Assembly (NCBI GenBank): GCA_017937095.1
Contig: JAGBEG010000010.1
Coordinates: forward strand, 248,001 to 312,000
DNA length: 64,000 bases
Origin: Roseburia sp.
GTDB lineage: Bacteria > Bacillota > Clostridia > Lachnospirales > Lachnospiraceae
Direction of reading: 5' to 3'
Positions within the stretch are counted from its first letter, which is position 1. Each line of letters opens with the position of its first letter. Positions 57,879 through 64,000 of this stretch are shown here, one piece after another. The notes beneath the pieces were generated by a model. It was not told the DNA's origin. It did not search any database and was given only the letters and a program-made list of their open reading frames with translations. The position numbers and the translations under genes are program-made.

Positions 57879-59093
57879 ATGAAGAACTTATATTGCGATG
57901 TCGTCATCGCCGGCTGCGGAGTCGCAGGGCTTTACACAGCGCTTCATCTGGGGGCGGATAAGAGAATCTTAATGCTCTCGAAGGAGGATCTGGAAAGCTG
58001 CGATTCCATGCTGGCGCAGGGCGGCATCTGCGTGCTGCACGATGAGAATGATTACGATTCTTATTTTGAGGACACGATGCGCGCGGGCCATTATGAGAAC
58101 CGCAGGGAGAGTGTGGATATCATGATCCGCGGAAGCCGCAGCGTCATTGATCATCTGCTTGCGCTCGGCGTCCGCTTTGAGAAGAATCCTGACGGAACGC
58201 TCGCTTACACGAGAGAGGGAGGACACTCAAGACCGCGTATCTGTTTCCATAAGGATATCACAGGAAAAGAAATCACAACGACGCTGCTCTCCCATGTCCG
58301 AAAGCTTTCGAATGTGACGATCATGGAATACACGACGATGACGGATATCCTGACCGCAAACGGCGGCTGCTGCGGTCTGATTGCAAAGACAAGAGAAGGG
58401 GAGACGCTTCACATCCATGCCGCGGATACGGTTCTTGCGACCGGAGGAATCGGAGGACGCTATGAGCACTCCACCAATTTCCCACTGCTGACCGGAGATG
58501 CCTGCCGGATTGCGGGTGAGCACGGAATCGAATTAGAGCACATGGATTATGTGCAGATCCATCCGACCTGCCTCTACAGCAGGAAGCCGGGCAGAAGTTT
58601 TCTGATATCCGAGTCTGCGAGGGGCGAGGGCGCGATTCTTCTGAATCATAAGGGAGAGCGCTTTGTGGATGAACTGCTCCCGCGCGATGTGGTCACGAAG
58701 GCGATTCTTGAGGAGATGGAAAAAGAGGGCGTAGACCATGAATTTCTGTCGTTTGAGAAGGTCCCCGAGGAAATCATAAGGGAACATTTTCCGCATATCT
58801 ATGAGCGGTGTCTGGAAGAAGGATATGATATAGCAAGGGAACCGGTACCGATTGTTCCGGCACAGCACTATTTTATGGGCGGCGTGCATGTGGACCGCGA
58901 TTCGAGGACGACGATGGAGCACCTCTATGCAGTCGGCGAGACGAGCTGCAACGGCGTACACGGGAAGAACCGCCTTGCGAGCAACAGCCTCTTAGAGAGT
59001 CTGGTATTTGCAAAACGCGCTGCGGCGCATATTGAATTGACACAGAAAGGAAGAGAACGAAATGAATCCAATTACAATGCAGCTTGTTGCTGA
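57879..59093 (+). CDS. nadB: L-aspartate oxidase / FAD-dependent NadB
   Basis: 404 residues from the ATG at 57879 (GGAG six bases upstream). FAD-binding VVIAGCGVAGLYTAL at the N-terminus; substrate-domain motifs SMLAQGGICV, TREGGHSRPRI, ATGGIGGRYEHSTNFPLLTGDACRIA and GVHGKNRLASNSLLESLVF. The C-terminal helical domain of the ~530-residue enzymes is absent, as in some other short NadB proteins. It oxidises aspartate to iminoaspartate for quinolinate synthesis. nadC overlaps its end; no nadA is present. Confidence 0.92.
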   Translation: MKNLYCDVVIAGCGVAGLYTALHLGADKRILMLSKEDLESCDSMLAQGGICVLHDENDYDSYFEDTMRAGHYENRRESVDIMIRGSRSVIDHLLALGVRFEKNPDGTLAYTREGGHSRPRICFHKDITGKEITTTLLSHVRKLSNVTIMEYTTMTDILTANGGCCGLIAKTREGETLHIHAADTVLATGGIGGRYEHSTNFPLLTGDACRIAGEHGIELEHMDYVQIHPTCLYSRKPGRSFLISESARGEGAILLNHKGERFVDELLPRDVVTKAILEEMEKEGVDHEFLSFEKVPEEIIREHFPHIYERCLEEGYDIAREPVPIVPAQHYFMGGVHVDRDSRTTMEHLYAVGETSCNGVHGKNRLASNSLLESLVFAKRAAAHIELTQKGRERNESNYNAACC

Positions 59094-59916
59094 CAAATAC
59101 ATTAAAATGGCGCTGGAGGAGGACATCAGCAGTGAAGACGTGTCCACGAATGCGGTCATGCCGGAATATAAGAAGGGCGATGTGCAGCTTCTCTGCAAGG
59201 AAGACGGTATTATCGCGGGCTTACAGATTTTTGAGCGCGTGTTTACCCTGCTTGATGCGGATACACAGGTAGAGTTCTATGTAAAGGACGGCGAGGAAGT
59301 AAAGAAGGGCCAGCTTTTGGCAGTTGTCACCGGAGATATCCGGGTACTCTTATCGGGCGAGCGCACAGCGCTTAACTATTTACAGCGCTTAAGCGGTATT
59401 GCGACTTACACAAACAGTGTTGCAAAGCTTCTCGAAGGCTCAAAGACAAAGCTTCTCGATACCAGAAAGACGACGCCGGGGATGCGTATTTTCGAGAAAT
59501 ATGCGGTTCGCATCGGCGGAGGAAACAACCACAGATATAATCTTTCGGACGGCGTGCTGTTAAAGGACAACCACATTGACGCGGCAGGCGGCGTTGCCGA
59601 AGCGGTCGCCGCTGCAAAGGCATACGCGCCGTTCGTGCGCAAGATTGAGGTCGAGACGGAGAATCTTGACATGGTAAAGGAAGCCGTCGAGGCGGGGGCG
59701 GACATTATCATGCTCGACAATATGACGCCGGACGAGATGGCGGAAGCGATCCGCATCATCGACGGAAGAGCCGAGACAGAATGCTCCGGCAATATCACGA
59801 AGGAGAATATCAAGACGATCACGGCGCTCGGCGTAGATTATGTGTCCAGCGGCGCGCTGACGCATTCCGCACCGATTCTGGACGTCAGCTTAAAGCATCT
59901 TAGGGTGTTGGAGTAA
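59062..59916 (+). CDS. nadC: Quinolinate phosphoribosyltransferase NadC
   Basis: 284 residues, standard length. Motifs LNYLQRLSGIAT, LLDTRKTTPGMR, NNHRYNLSDGVLLKDNHI and EVETENLDMVKEAVEAGADIIMLDNM are clear. It forms nicotinate mononucleotide from quinolinate and PRPP. It overlaps nadB by 32 bases, with AAAGGAAGAG as ribosome site inside nadB, indicating coupled translation. Confidence 0.96.
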   Translation: MNPITMQLVADKYIKMALEEDISSEDVSTNAVMPEYKKGDVQLLCKEDGIIAGLQIFERVFTLLDADTQVEFYVKDGEEVKKGQLLAVVTGDIRVLLSGERTALNYLQRLSGIATYTNSVAKLLEGSKTKLLDTRKTTPGMRIFEKYAVRIGGGNNHRYNLSDGVLLKDNHIDAAGGVAEAVAAAKAYAPFVRKIEVETENLDMVKEAVEAGADIIMLDNMTPDEMAEAIRIIDGRAETECSGNITKENIKTITALGVDYVSSGALTHSAPILDVSLKHLRVLE

Positions 59917-59943
59917 ATCGTGCAGTCGGGAAAGGAAAACGTC

Positions 59944-60489
59944 ATGGAAAAGGAAATGACCGGTGCGGACAGAAGAAAAAAAATATTGTTTCTGATGCGT
60001 GAATCGGATCTGCCGCTTTCGGGCGCGCAGCTTGGCAGCCAGACCGGAGTCAGCCGTCAGGTCGTGGTGCAGGATATTGCACTCCTGCGCACGGAGGGAT
60101 ATCCCATTGTTTCCACGGCGCGCGGGTATCTGCTGAACGAGCCAAAGCAGGCGACGCGGCTTATTAAGGTGTGCCACACGAACGAACAGGTGGAAGACGA
60201 GCTTACTACCATCGTAGACCTTGGCGGAAATGTGCTGAATGTTATGGTGAATCACCGGGTCTACGGCAGGATGGAGGCGGCGCTTAATATCAAGAACCGC
60301 CGCGACGTGCAGAAGTTCTTGAACGATCTTCGGACCGGAAAATCCGTGCCCCTTTTAAATGTCACTTCGGGGTATCATTTCCACAGGATTGCGGCGGAGA
60401 CGGAGACGGTTCTGGACGAGATTGAGGAGGCGCTGCGCGGGAAGGGATATCTCGCGGAGGTTCTGCCGTATGAGACGGCGGAATCCTGA
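59944..60489 (+). CDS. niaR: NiaR-type transcriptional repressor of NAD synthesis
   Basis: 181 residues from the ATG at 59944 (AAAGGA upstream). An N-terminal winged helix (RKKILFLMRESDLPLSGAQLGSQTGVSRQVVVQDIALLRTEGY) precedes the 3H domain, in which conserved His residues (VCHTNEQ, VMVNHRVYG, GYHFHR) bind metal and niacin. NiaR represses NAD synthesis and niacin uptake genes when niacin is plentiful. Its place in nadB-nadC-niaR and the NiaR-like boxes at the promoter point to autoregulation. Confidence 0.93.
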   Translation: MEKEMTGADRRKKILFLMRESDLPLSGAQLGSQTGVSRQVVVQDIALLRTEGYPIVSTARGYLLNEPKQATRLIKVCHTNEQVEDELTTIVDLGGNVLNVMVNHRVYGRMEAALNIKNRRDVQKFLNDLRTGKSVPLLNVTSGYHFHRIAAETETVLDEIEEALRGKGYLAEVLPYETAES

Positions 60490-60507
60490 GAAAGATATGG
60501 TGATACG

Positions 60508-60957
60508 ATGAAATCGAAGAGTAAGCAGCCTGATAAATTCTTTTCCATAGCAGGGATATTTGCGGTGGCGGTCATACTCTCTATCAGTTTATATTTTATT
60601 AAAACGGCAGAATATGAAAACTGGGTGTCCACAGAAGGTACGCTGACTGACATGGAACAGACCTACGGCAGTAGTGGAAGGCATCATGTGGGCGGAGGCG
60701 CCGGGTATACGCTGTATTATATATATGCGGTAGACGGAAAAAGTTATCAGGGCACGGATTCTTTTTCGGGAAAGCTGCCGGAGGAGCATTTCGTGGGGCA
60801 GGAAATCGAAGTCTGGTATGACCCTGCCGATTCTTCACGTTCCATGTATAGCAAGCCCGGTCCCGGGTTGTGGCCTTATGTCCCGTTTCTGTTTGCTGTG
60901 CCTGTTTCTTTGCTTGCGCTTGGCGGATCTCACCGGAAAGAAGATATCCTGCGGTAA
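60508..60957 (+). CDS. DUF3592-family membrane protein
   Basis: 149 residues with two hydrophobic segments (about 14-32 and 122-139). The beta-rich extracellular loop between them contains YTLYYIYAVDGKSYQGTDSF and VGQEIEVWYDPADSSRSMY, as in DUF3592. Function unknown. It starts 18 bases after niaR and may be read from the nad transcript. Confidence 0.8.
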   Translation: MKSKSKQPDKFFSIAGIFAVAVILSISLYFIKTAEYENWVSTEGTLTDMEQTYGSSGRHHVGGGAGYTLYYIYAVDGKSYQGTDSFSGKLPEEHFVGQEIEVWYDPADSSRSMYSKPGPGLWPYVPFLFAVPVSLLALGGSHRKEDILR

Positions 60958-60975
60958 ACGCAGCAAGGCTAAGTC

Positions 60976-61004
60976 TTGACTTCCCCGTGAAATAGATTTA
61001 TAAT
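60976..61004 (+). promoter_or_regulatory. Promoter of yicC-remA-gmk-rpoZ
   Basis: TTGACT at 60976-60981, a 17-bp spacer and a perfect TATAAT at 60999-61004. The leader contains a structured CATCGG...CCGATG hairpin (61018-61050) with an inner CTGT/ACAG stem. Confidence 0.8.
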
Positions 61005-61083
61005 AAATCGAATTGGCATCGGGGACTGTGCAACAGGGCAGAACCGATGTACGGTGCAGGTTGGACGATGTTGGGAGAGGCAC

Positions 61084-61962
61084 ATGATTAAGAGCATGAC
61101 CGGCTTCGGACGCGCAGAGATCGCGGACGGCAGCCGCAAATTTACCGTTGAGATGAAATCCGTGAATCACCGCTATCTGGACGTCAATATCAAGATGCCC
61201 AAGAAGCTCAATTTCTTTGAGAGCGCGATCCGCAATCTCTTGAAGGAGTACATTGAGCGCGGAAAGGTTGACGTGTTTATCTCCTATGAGGATTATACCG
61301 AAGAGAATTACGCGTTAAAATATAATGAAGACATCGCGGCGCAGTATCTGGCGTATTTACAGCAGATGTCAGAGAAGTTCGGAATCGAGAATGATGTGCG
61401 TGCAAGCACGCTTTCCCGCTATCCCGAGGTGTTCGTGATGGAAGAGCAGAATATCGACGAGAAGGAGCTTTGGGCTGGCTTAGAGCAGGCGGTTCGCGCC
61501 GCGGCAGGGCAGCTTGTGGAGAGCCGGATCGCAGAGGGAGAGCGGCTGAAGGGCGACCTTATCGAGAAGCTTGACGGGATGCTTTCCTATGTGGATTTCA
61601 TCGAGGAGCGTTCCCCGCTTATTCTTGCCGAGTACCGCACGAGGCTTACCGAGAAGGTACAGGAGCTTCTGGGAGAGCGTCAGCTTGACGAGTCGAGGAT
61701 TGCCACGGAAGTTACGCTTTTCGCGGATAAGATCTGTGTGGACGAGGAGACGGTTCGCTTGAGAAGCCACATCCAGAGCACGAAGGATACGCTCTTAGCG
61801 GGCGGCGGCATGGGCAGAAAGCTCGACTTTATCGCACAGGAGATGAACCGCGAGGCGAACACGATTCTCTCAAAGACGACGGATCTTAAGGTGTCGGATG
61901 TCGGAATCGATCTTAAGACCGACATTGAGAAGGTCCGTGAGCAGATTCAGAATATTGAATAG
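61084..61962 (+). CDS. yicC: YicC-family endoribonuclease
   Basis: 292 residues from the ATG at 61084 (GGGAGAGG upstream). The N-terminus MIKSMTGFGRAEI and the C-terminal GRKLDFIAQEMNREANTILSKTTD plus VGIDLKTDIEKVREQIQNIE are the invariant ends of the YicC/YloC family, recently shown to be an RNase. First gene of a conserved clostridial block with remA, gmk and rpoZ. Confidence 0.95.
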   Translation: MIKSMTGFGRAEIADGSRKFTVEMKSVNHRYLDVNIKMPKKLNFFESAIRNLLKEYIERGKVDVFISYEDYTEENYALKYNEDIAAQYLAYLQQMSEKFGIENDVRASTLSRYPEVFVMEEQNIDEKELWAGLEQAVRAAAGQLVESRIAEGERLKGDLIEKLDGMLSYVDFIEERSPLILAEYRTRLTEKVQELLGERQLDESRIATEVTLFADKICVDEETVRLRSHIQSTKDTLLAGGGMGRKLDFIAQEMNREANTILSKTTDLKVSDVGIDLKTDIEKVREQIQNIE

Positions 61963-61964
61963 GT

Positions 61965-62240
61965 ATGGCTATGGCGAAGTTAATCAACATCGGGTTCGGC
62001 AATATGGTCAACACCGATAAGATCATCAGCATTATTTCTTCCGATTCCGCGCCGGCAAAGCGCCTGATCCAGAAGGGCAAGGAGCAGGAGACCTTAATTG
62101 ACGCGACGCAGGGCAGGCGGACGAAGAGTGTCATATTTACGGAGAATAACAAAATCATTTTATCAGCATTACAGCCGGAGACACTTGCCGGCAGATTTAA
62201 CGGTAATGCCGCAGAGGTTTGTGATGACGCGAAAGAATAA
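61965..62240 (+). CDS. remA: RemA-family DNA-binding protein (DUF370)
   Basis: 91 residues. KLINIGFGNMVNTDKIISIISSDSAPAKRLIQ and LIDATQGRRTKSVIF are diagnostic of RemA, an activator of extracellular matrix genes in Bacillus subtilis that forms rings on DNA. ATG at 61971 is also possible. It begins two bases after the yicC stop, and its last 17 bases overlap gmk, so the genes are translationally coupled. Confidence 0.94.
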   Translation: MAMAKLINIGFGNMVNTDKIISIISSDSAPAKRLIQKGKEQETLIDATQGRRTKSVIFTENNKIILSALQPETLAGRFNGNAAEVCDDAKE

Positions 62241-62868
62241 AGGAATTTTGACAGTGGTATCCGGTTTTTCCGGTGCGGGAAAAGGTACGATCATGAAGGA
62301 ACTGCTCGCAAAGTATGGGCAGAATTACGCGCTTTCCATATCGGCGACAACGCGTGCGCCAAGACCCGGCGAGACGGACGGCGTGGAGTATTTTTTTAAG
62401 AGCCGCGGGGAGTTTGAACAGATGATCGCGGACGGCGAGCTGATTGAATATGCGCAGTATGTAGGCAATTATTACGGCACGCCGAAGGCATATGTCAAAA
62501 AGCAGCTTGAGGCTGGAAGGGACGTTATTTTAGAGATTGAGATTCAGGGCGCGCTTAAGGTGCGAAAGCAGTTTCCGGACGCGCTGCTGCTCTTTGTGAC
62601 GCCGCCTAGCGCCGATGAATTAAAAAAGCGTCTCATCGGGCGCGGCACAGAGTCCATGGAAGTCATCGAGAACCGTCTGGCGCGGGCGCTTGAGGAGGCA
62701 GAGGGACTGGAGGAGTACGATTATCTGGTGGTCAACGATGTGCTTGAAGAGTGCGTCGAGGAAGTTCACGGGATCATCCAGAATGAGCGCTACCGCGTAT
62801 CGCGCAATGCAGATAATATCAGAGAAATGAGAGAAGAGCTGAAAGGCTTCACGCATCGGCAGGACTAA
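62224..62868 (+). CDS. gmk: Guanylate kinase
   Basis: 214 residues from the ATG at 62224; the frame extends upstream through remA but has no ribosome site there. Walker A GFSGAGKGT is at residues ~15-23. SATTRAPRPGETDGVEYFF binds GMP. The lid and C-terminal REMREELKGF follow. Converts GMP to GDP. Order remA-gmk-rpoZ is conserved in Firmicutes. Confidence 0.97.
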   Translation: MTRKNKGILTVVSGFSGAGKGTIMKELLAKYGQNYALSISATTRAPRPGETDGVEYFFKSRGEFEQMIADGELIEYAQYVGNYYGTPKAYVKKQLEAGRDVILEIEIQGALKVRKQFPDALLLFVTPPSADELKKRLIGRGTESMEVIENRLARALEEAEGLEEYDYLVVNDVLEECVEEVHGIIQNERYRVSRNADNIREMREELKGFTHRQD

Positions 62869-62898
62869 TAGCCGTCCGCGCAGGAAAGGAGATTTATT

Positions 62899-63147
62899 AT
62901 GATACATCCATCTTATGTAGAGTTAATGAAGGTAGTCAACGACGGAGTGGAAATCGGCGAGGAGCCGGTAGTCAACAGCCGTTATTCAATCGTGATCGCG
63001 ACTGCAAAGCGCGCGCGTCAGATTATCGCAGGAGACGAACCGATGGCGGATAAGGTTACCTGTCCGAAGCCATTGTCGATTGCGGTCGAAGAGCTGTATG
63101 AGGGAAAGGTCAAGATCGTCCCGGAAGCAGCAGAGGAAGAGGAATAG
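62899..63147 (+). CDS. rpoZ: RNA polymerase omega subunit
   Basis: 82 residues. MIHPSYVELMK, NSRYSIVIATAKRARQI and KPLSIAVEELYEGKVKI are omega motifs. Omega helps assemble the beta' subunit. GAAAGGAG precedes the ATG. A terminator follows. Confidence 0.95.
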   Translation: MIHPSYVELMKVVNDGVEIGEEPVVNSRYSIVIATAKRARQIIAGDEPMADKVTCPKPLSIAVEELYEGKVKIVPEAAEEEE

Positions 63148-63171
63148 GCAGTTTGATATACATGAATCAGG

Positions 63172-63199
63172 AAAGGATGATAGGTCTATCATCCTTTTT
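63172..63199 (+). terminator. Terminator after rpoZ
   Basis: AAGGATGATA (63173-63182) pairs with TATCATCCTT (63187-63196) across GGTC, followed by TTT. Confidence 0.85.
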
Positions 63200-63228
63200 G
63201 GCGTTCATTTAGAATGATGGAGACAAGA

Positions 63229-64000
63229 ATGAAGTTATTATTTATTTCCCTGGGTTGTGACAAGAATCTTGTGGACACTGAGTTCATGCTGGGCATGATC
63301 CGGGACGCAGGCGGCATCGGCGGCGAACCGATCGTGATGACGGACGATGAGTATGAAGCGGACATCATCATCATCAATACCTGCTGTTTTATTAACGACG
63401 CCAAGGAGGAGAGCATCAACACGATCCTTGAGATGGCAGAGCATAAGAAGGACGCCGCGCTAAAGGCGCTGATCGTGACCGGATGTCTTGCACAGCGCTA
63501 TCAGGATGAGATTCGAAAGGAAATCCCGGAGGTCGATGCGATTCTCGGTACGAACTCCTATGAGGATATTGTCAATGCAATCAAAAAGGCGGTGTCCGGC
63601 GAGTTCTACGAGAATTTTAAGACGCTCGAGGGATTGCCGCACATTACGACAAAGCGGAGCGTGACGACGGGAGGACATTTCGCACATCTTAAGATTGCGG
63701 AGGGCTGCAACAAGCGCTGTACCTACTGTATCATCCCTTATATCCGGGGCAGTTACCGGAGCGTTCCGATGGAGGAGCTTATCGAACAGGCGAAGGAGCT
63801 TGTCGCGGGCGGCGTCAAAGAACTGATTCTTGTCGCACAGGAGACGACGCTTTACGGAATCGACCTTTATGGAGAGAAATCGCTTCACAAGCTTCTTAAT
63901 GCATTAAGCGAGATCCCGGGGCTTTTCTGGATACGTGTTATGTATTGCTATCCGGAAGAAATTTACGATGAACTGATCGATACCATTGCAACGAATGAGA
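63229..64000 (+). CDS. rimO: Ribosomal protein S12 methylthiotransferase RimO (3' truncated by window)
   Basis: 257 residues are visible and the frame is open to the end. The ATG at 63229 is chosen because TGGAG lies six bases upstream; ATGs at 63214 and 63217 are in frame. The N-terminal MTTase domain begins MKLLFISLGCDKNLVDTE, the RimO rather than MiaB form, with further cluster cysteines in NTCCF and TGCL. The radical-SAM motif is EGCNKRCTYCIIP. RimO adds a methylthio group to an Asp of ribosomal protein S12. About 180 residues with the TRAM domain should follow. Confidence 0.95.
   Translation, partial: MKLLFISLGCDKNLVDTEFMLGMIRDAGGIGGEPIVMTDDEYEADIIIINTCCFINDAKEESINTILEMAEHKKDAALKALIVTGCLAQRYQDEIRKEIPEVDAILGTNSYEDIVNAIKKAVSGEFYENFKTLEGLPHITTKRSVTTGGHFAHLKIAEGCNKRCTYCIIPYIRGSYRSVPMEELIEQAKELVAGGVKELILVAQETTLYGIDLYGEKSLHKLLNALSEIPGLFWIRVMYCYPEEIYDELIDTIATNE

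Noticed and set aside
61011-61083. T-box or FMN-type riboswitch upstream of yicC
   Set aside because: Shares only a CATCGGGG...GAACCGATG resemblance with the T-box stem; no specifier region, no T-box core and no terminator.

Overview
The window looks like a chromosomal segment of an anaerobic, spore-forming gut Firmicute of the Lachnospiraceae type. Supporting this are a clostridial core gene order (ruvB-zapA-U32 protease-ftsW/rodA-pbpA; yicC-remA-gmk-rpoZ-rimO), sporulation genes (ytfI/ytfJ-like, an alpha/beta SASP), the yloU-fakA pair, a T-box leader, a CIRCE element and a large pectin/uronate locus. Base composition is near 50% GC, apart from an AT-rich islet around 10.6-11.9 kb. The species is not identified. 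No tRNA, rRNA, CRISPR array, transposase or phage gene was recognised.

Layout. 0-10.4 kb: 3' end of ruvB, a small structured repeat, zapA, a U32-family protein, an ftsW/rodA-pbpA pair, a NUDIX hydrolase, an unknown protein, ytfI-like and ytfJ genes, and a coiled-coil protein. 10.4-12.2 kb: an unannotated 47-residue membrane peptide, a T-box leader (predicted Asn specifier), a mini-ORF and a GNAT acetyltransferase, closed by a non-autonomous repeat. 12.2-28.1 kb: a galacturonate/pectin island. Leftward are lacI-uxaC-kduI-rpiB-like; rightward are uxaB-uxaA-kduD, then an ABC sugar importer, a degenerate GH105-like protein, a GH28 polygalacturonase, a TIM-barrel isomerase and YesL. A GH105 gene at 41.4 kb has the same palindromic operator. 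Together these genes would cut pectic oligomers, import the products and convert galacturonate and unsaturated uronates to 2-keto-3-deoxygluconate (KDG). KDG kinase and KDPG aldolase must lie elsewhere.

28.2-45.5 kb: a serine hydrolase, a LytTR-DUF3021 pair, rpmB, yloU-fakA, a LysR regulator divergent from a heterodimeric ABC exporter that carries a CIRCE element, a cytidylate-kinase-like protein, recG, a response-regulator remnant, an SASP, GH105, an AI-2E-family transporter and a DUF885 lipoprotein. 45.5-50.4 kb: a lantibiotic-immunity-type ABC transporter divergent from a two-component system, with no bacteriocin biosynthesis genes. 50.4-64 kb: rqcH, pepF, tetR with a flavodoxin-like gene, an HPr-like protein without the active-site histidine, an unknown helical protein, an XRE-family regulator fused to a FlhA-type C-terminal domain, nadB-nadC-niaR, a DUF3592 protein, yicC-remA-gmk-rpoZ, and rimO running off the end.

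The most unusual items are the XRE-FlhA_C fusion (56902-57702), the Asn T-box in front of a GNAT gene, CIRCE in front of an ABC exporter, and two families of small palindromic repeat elements.
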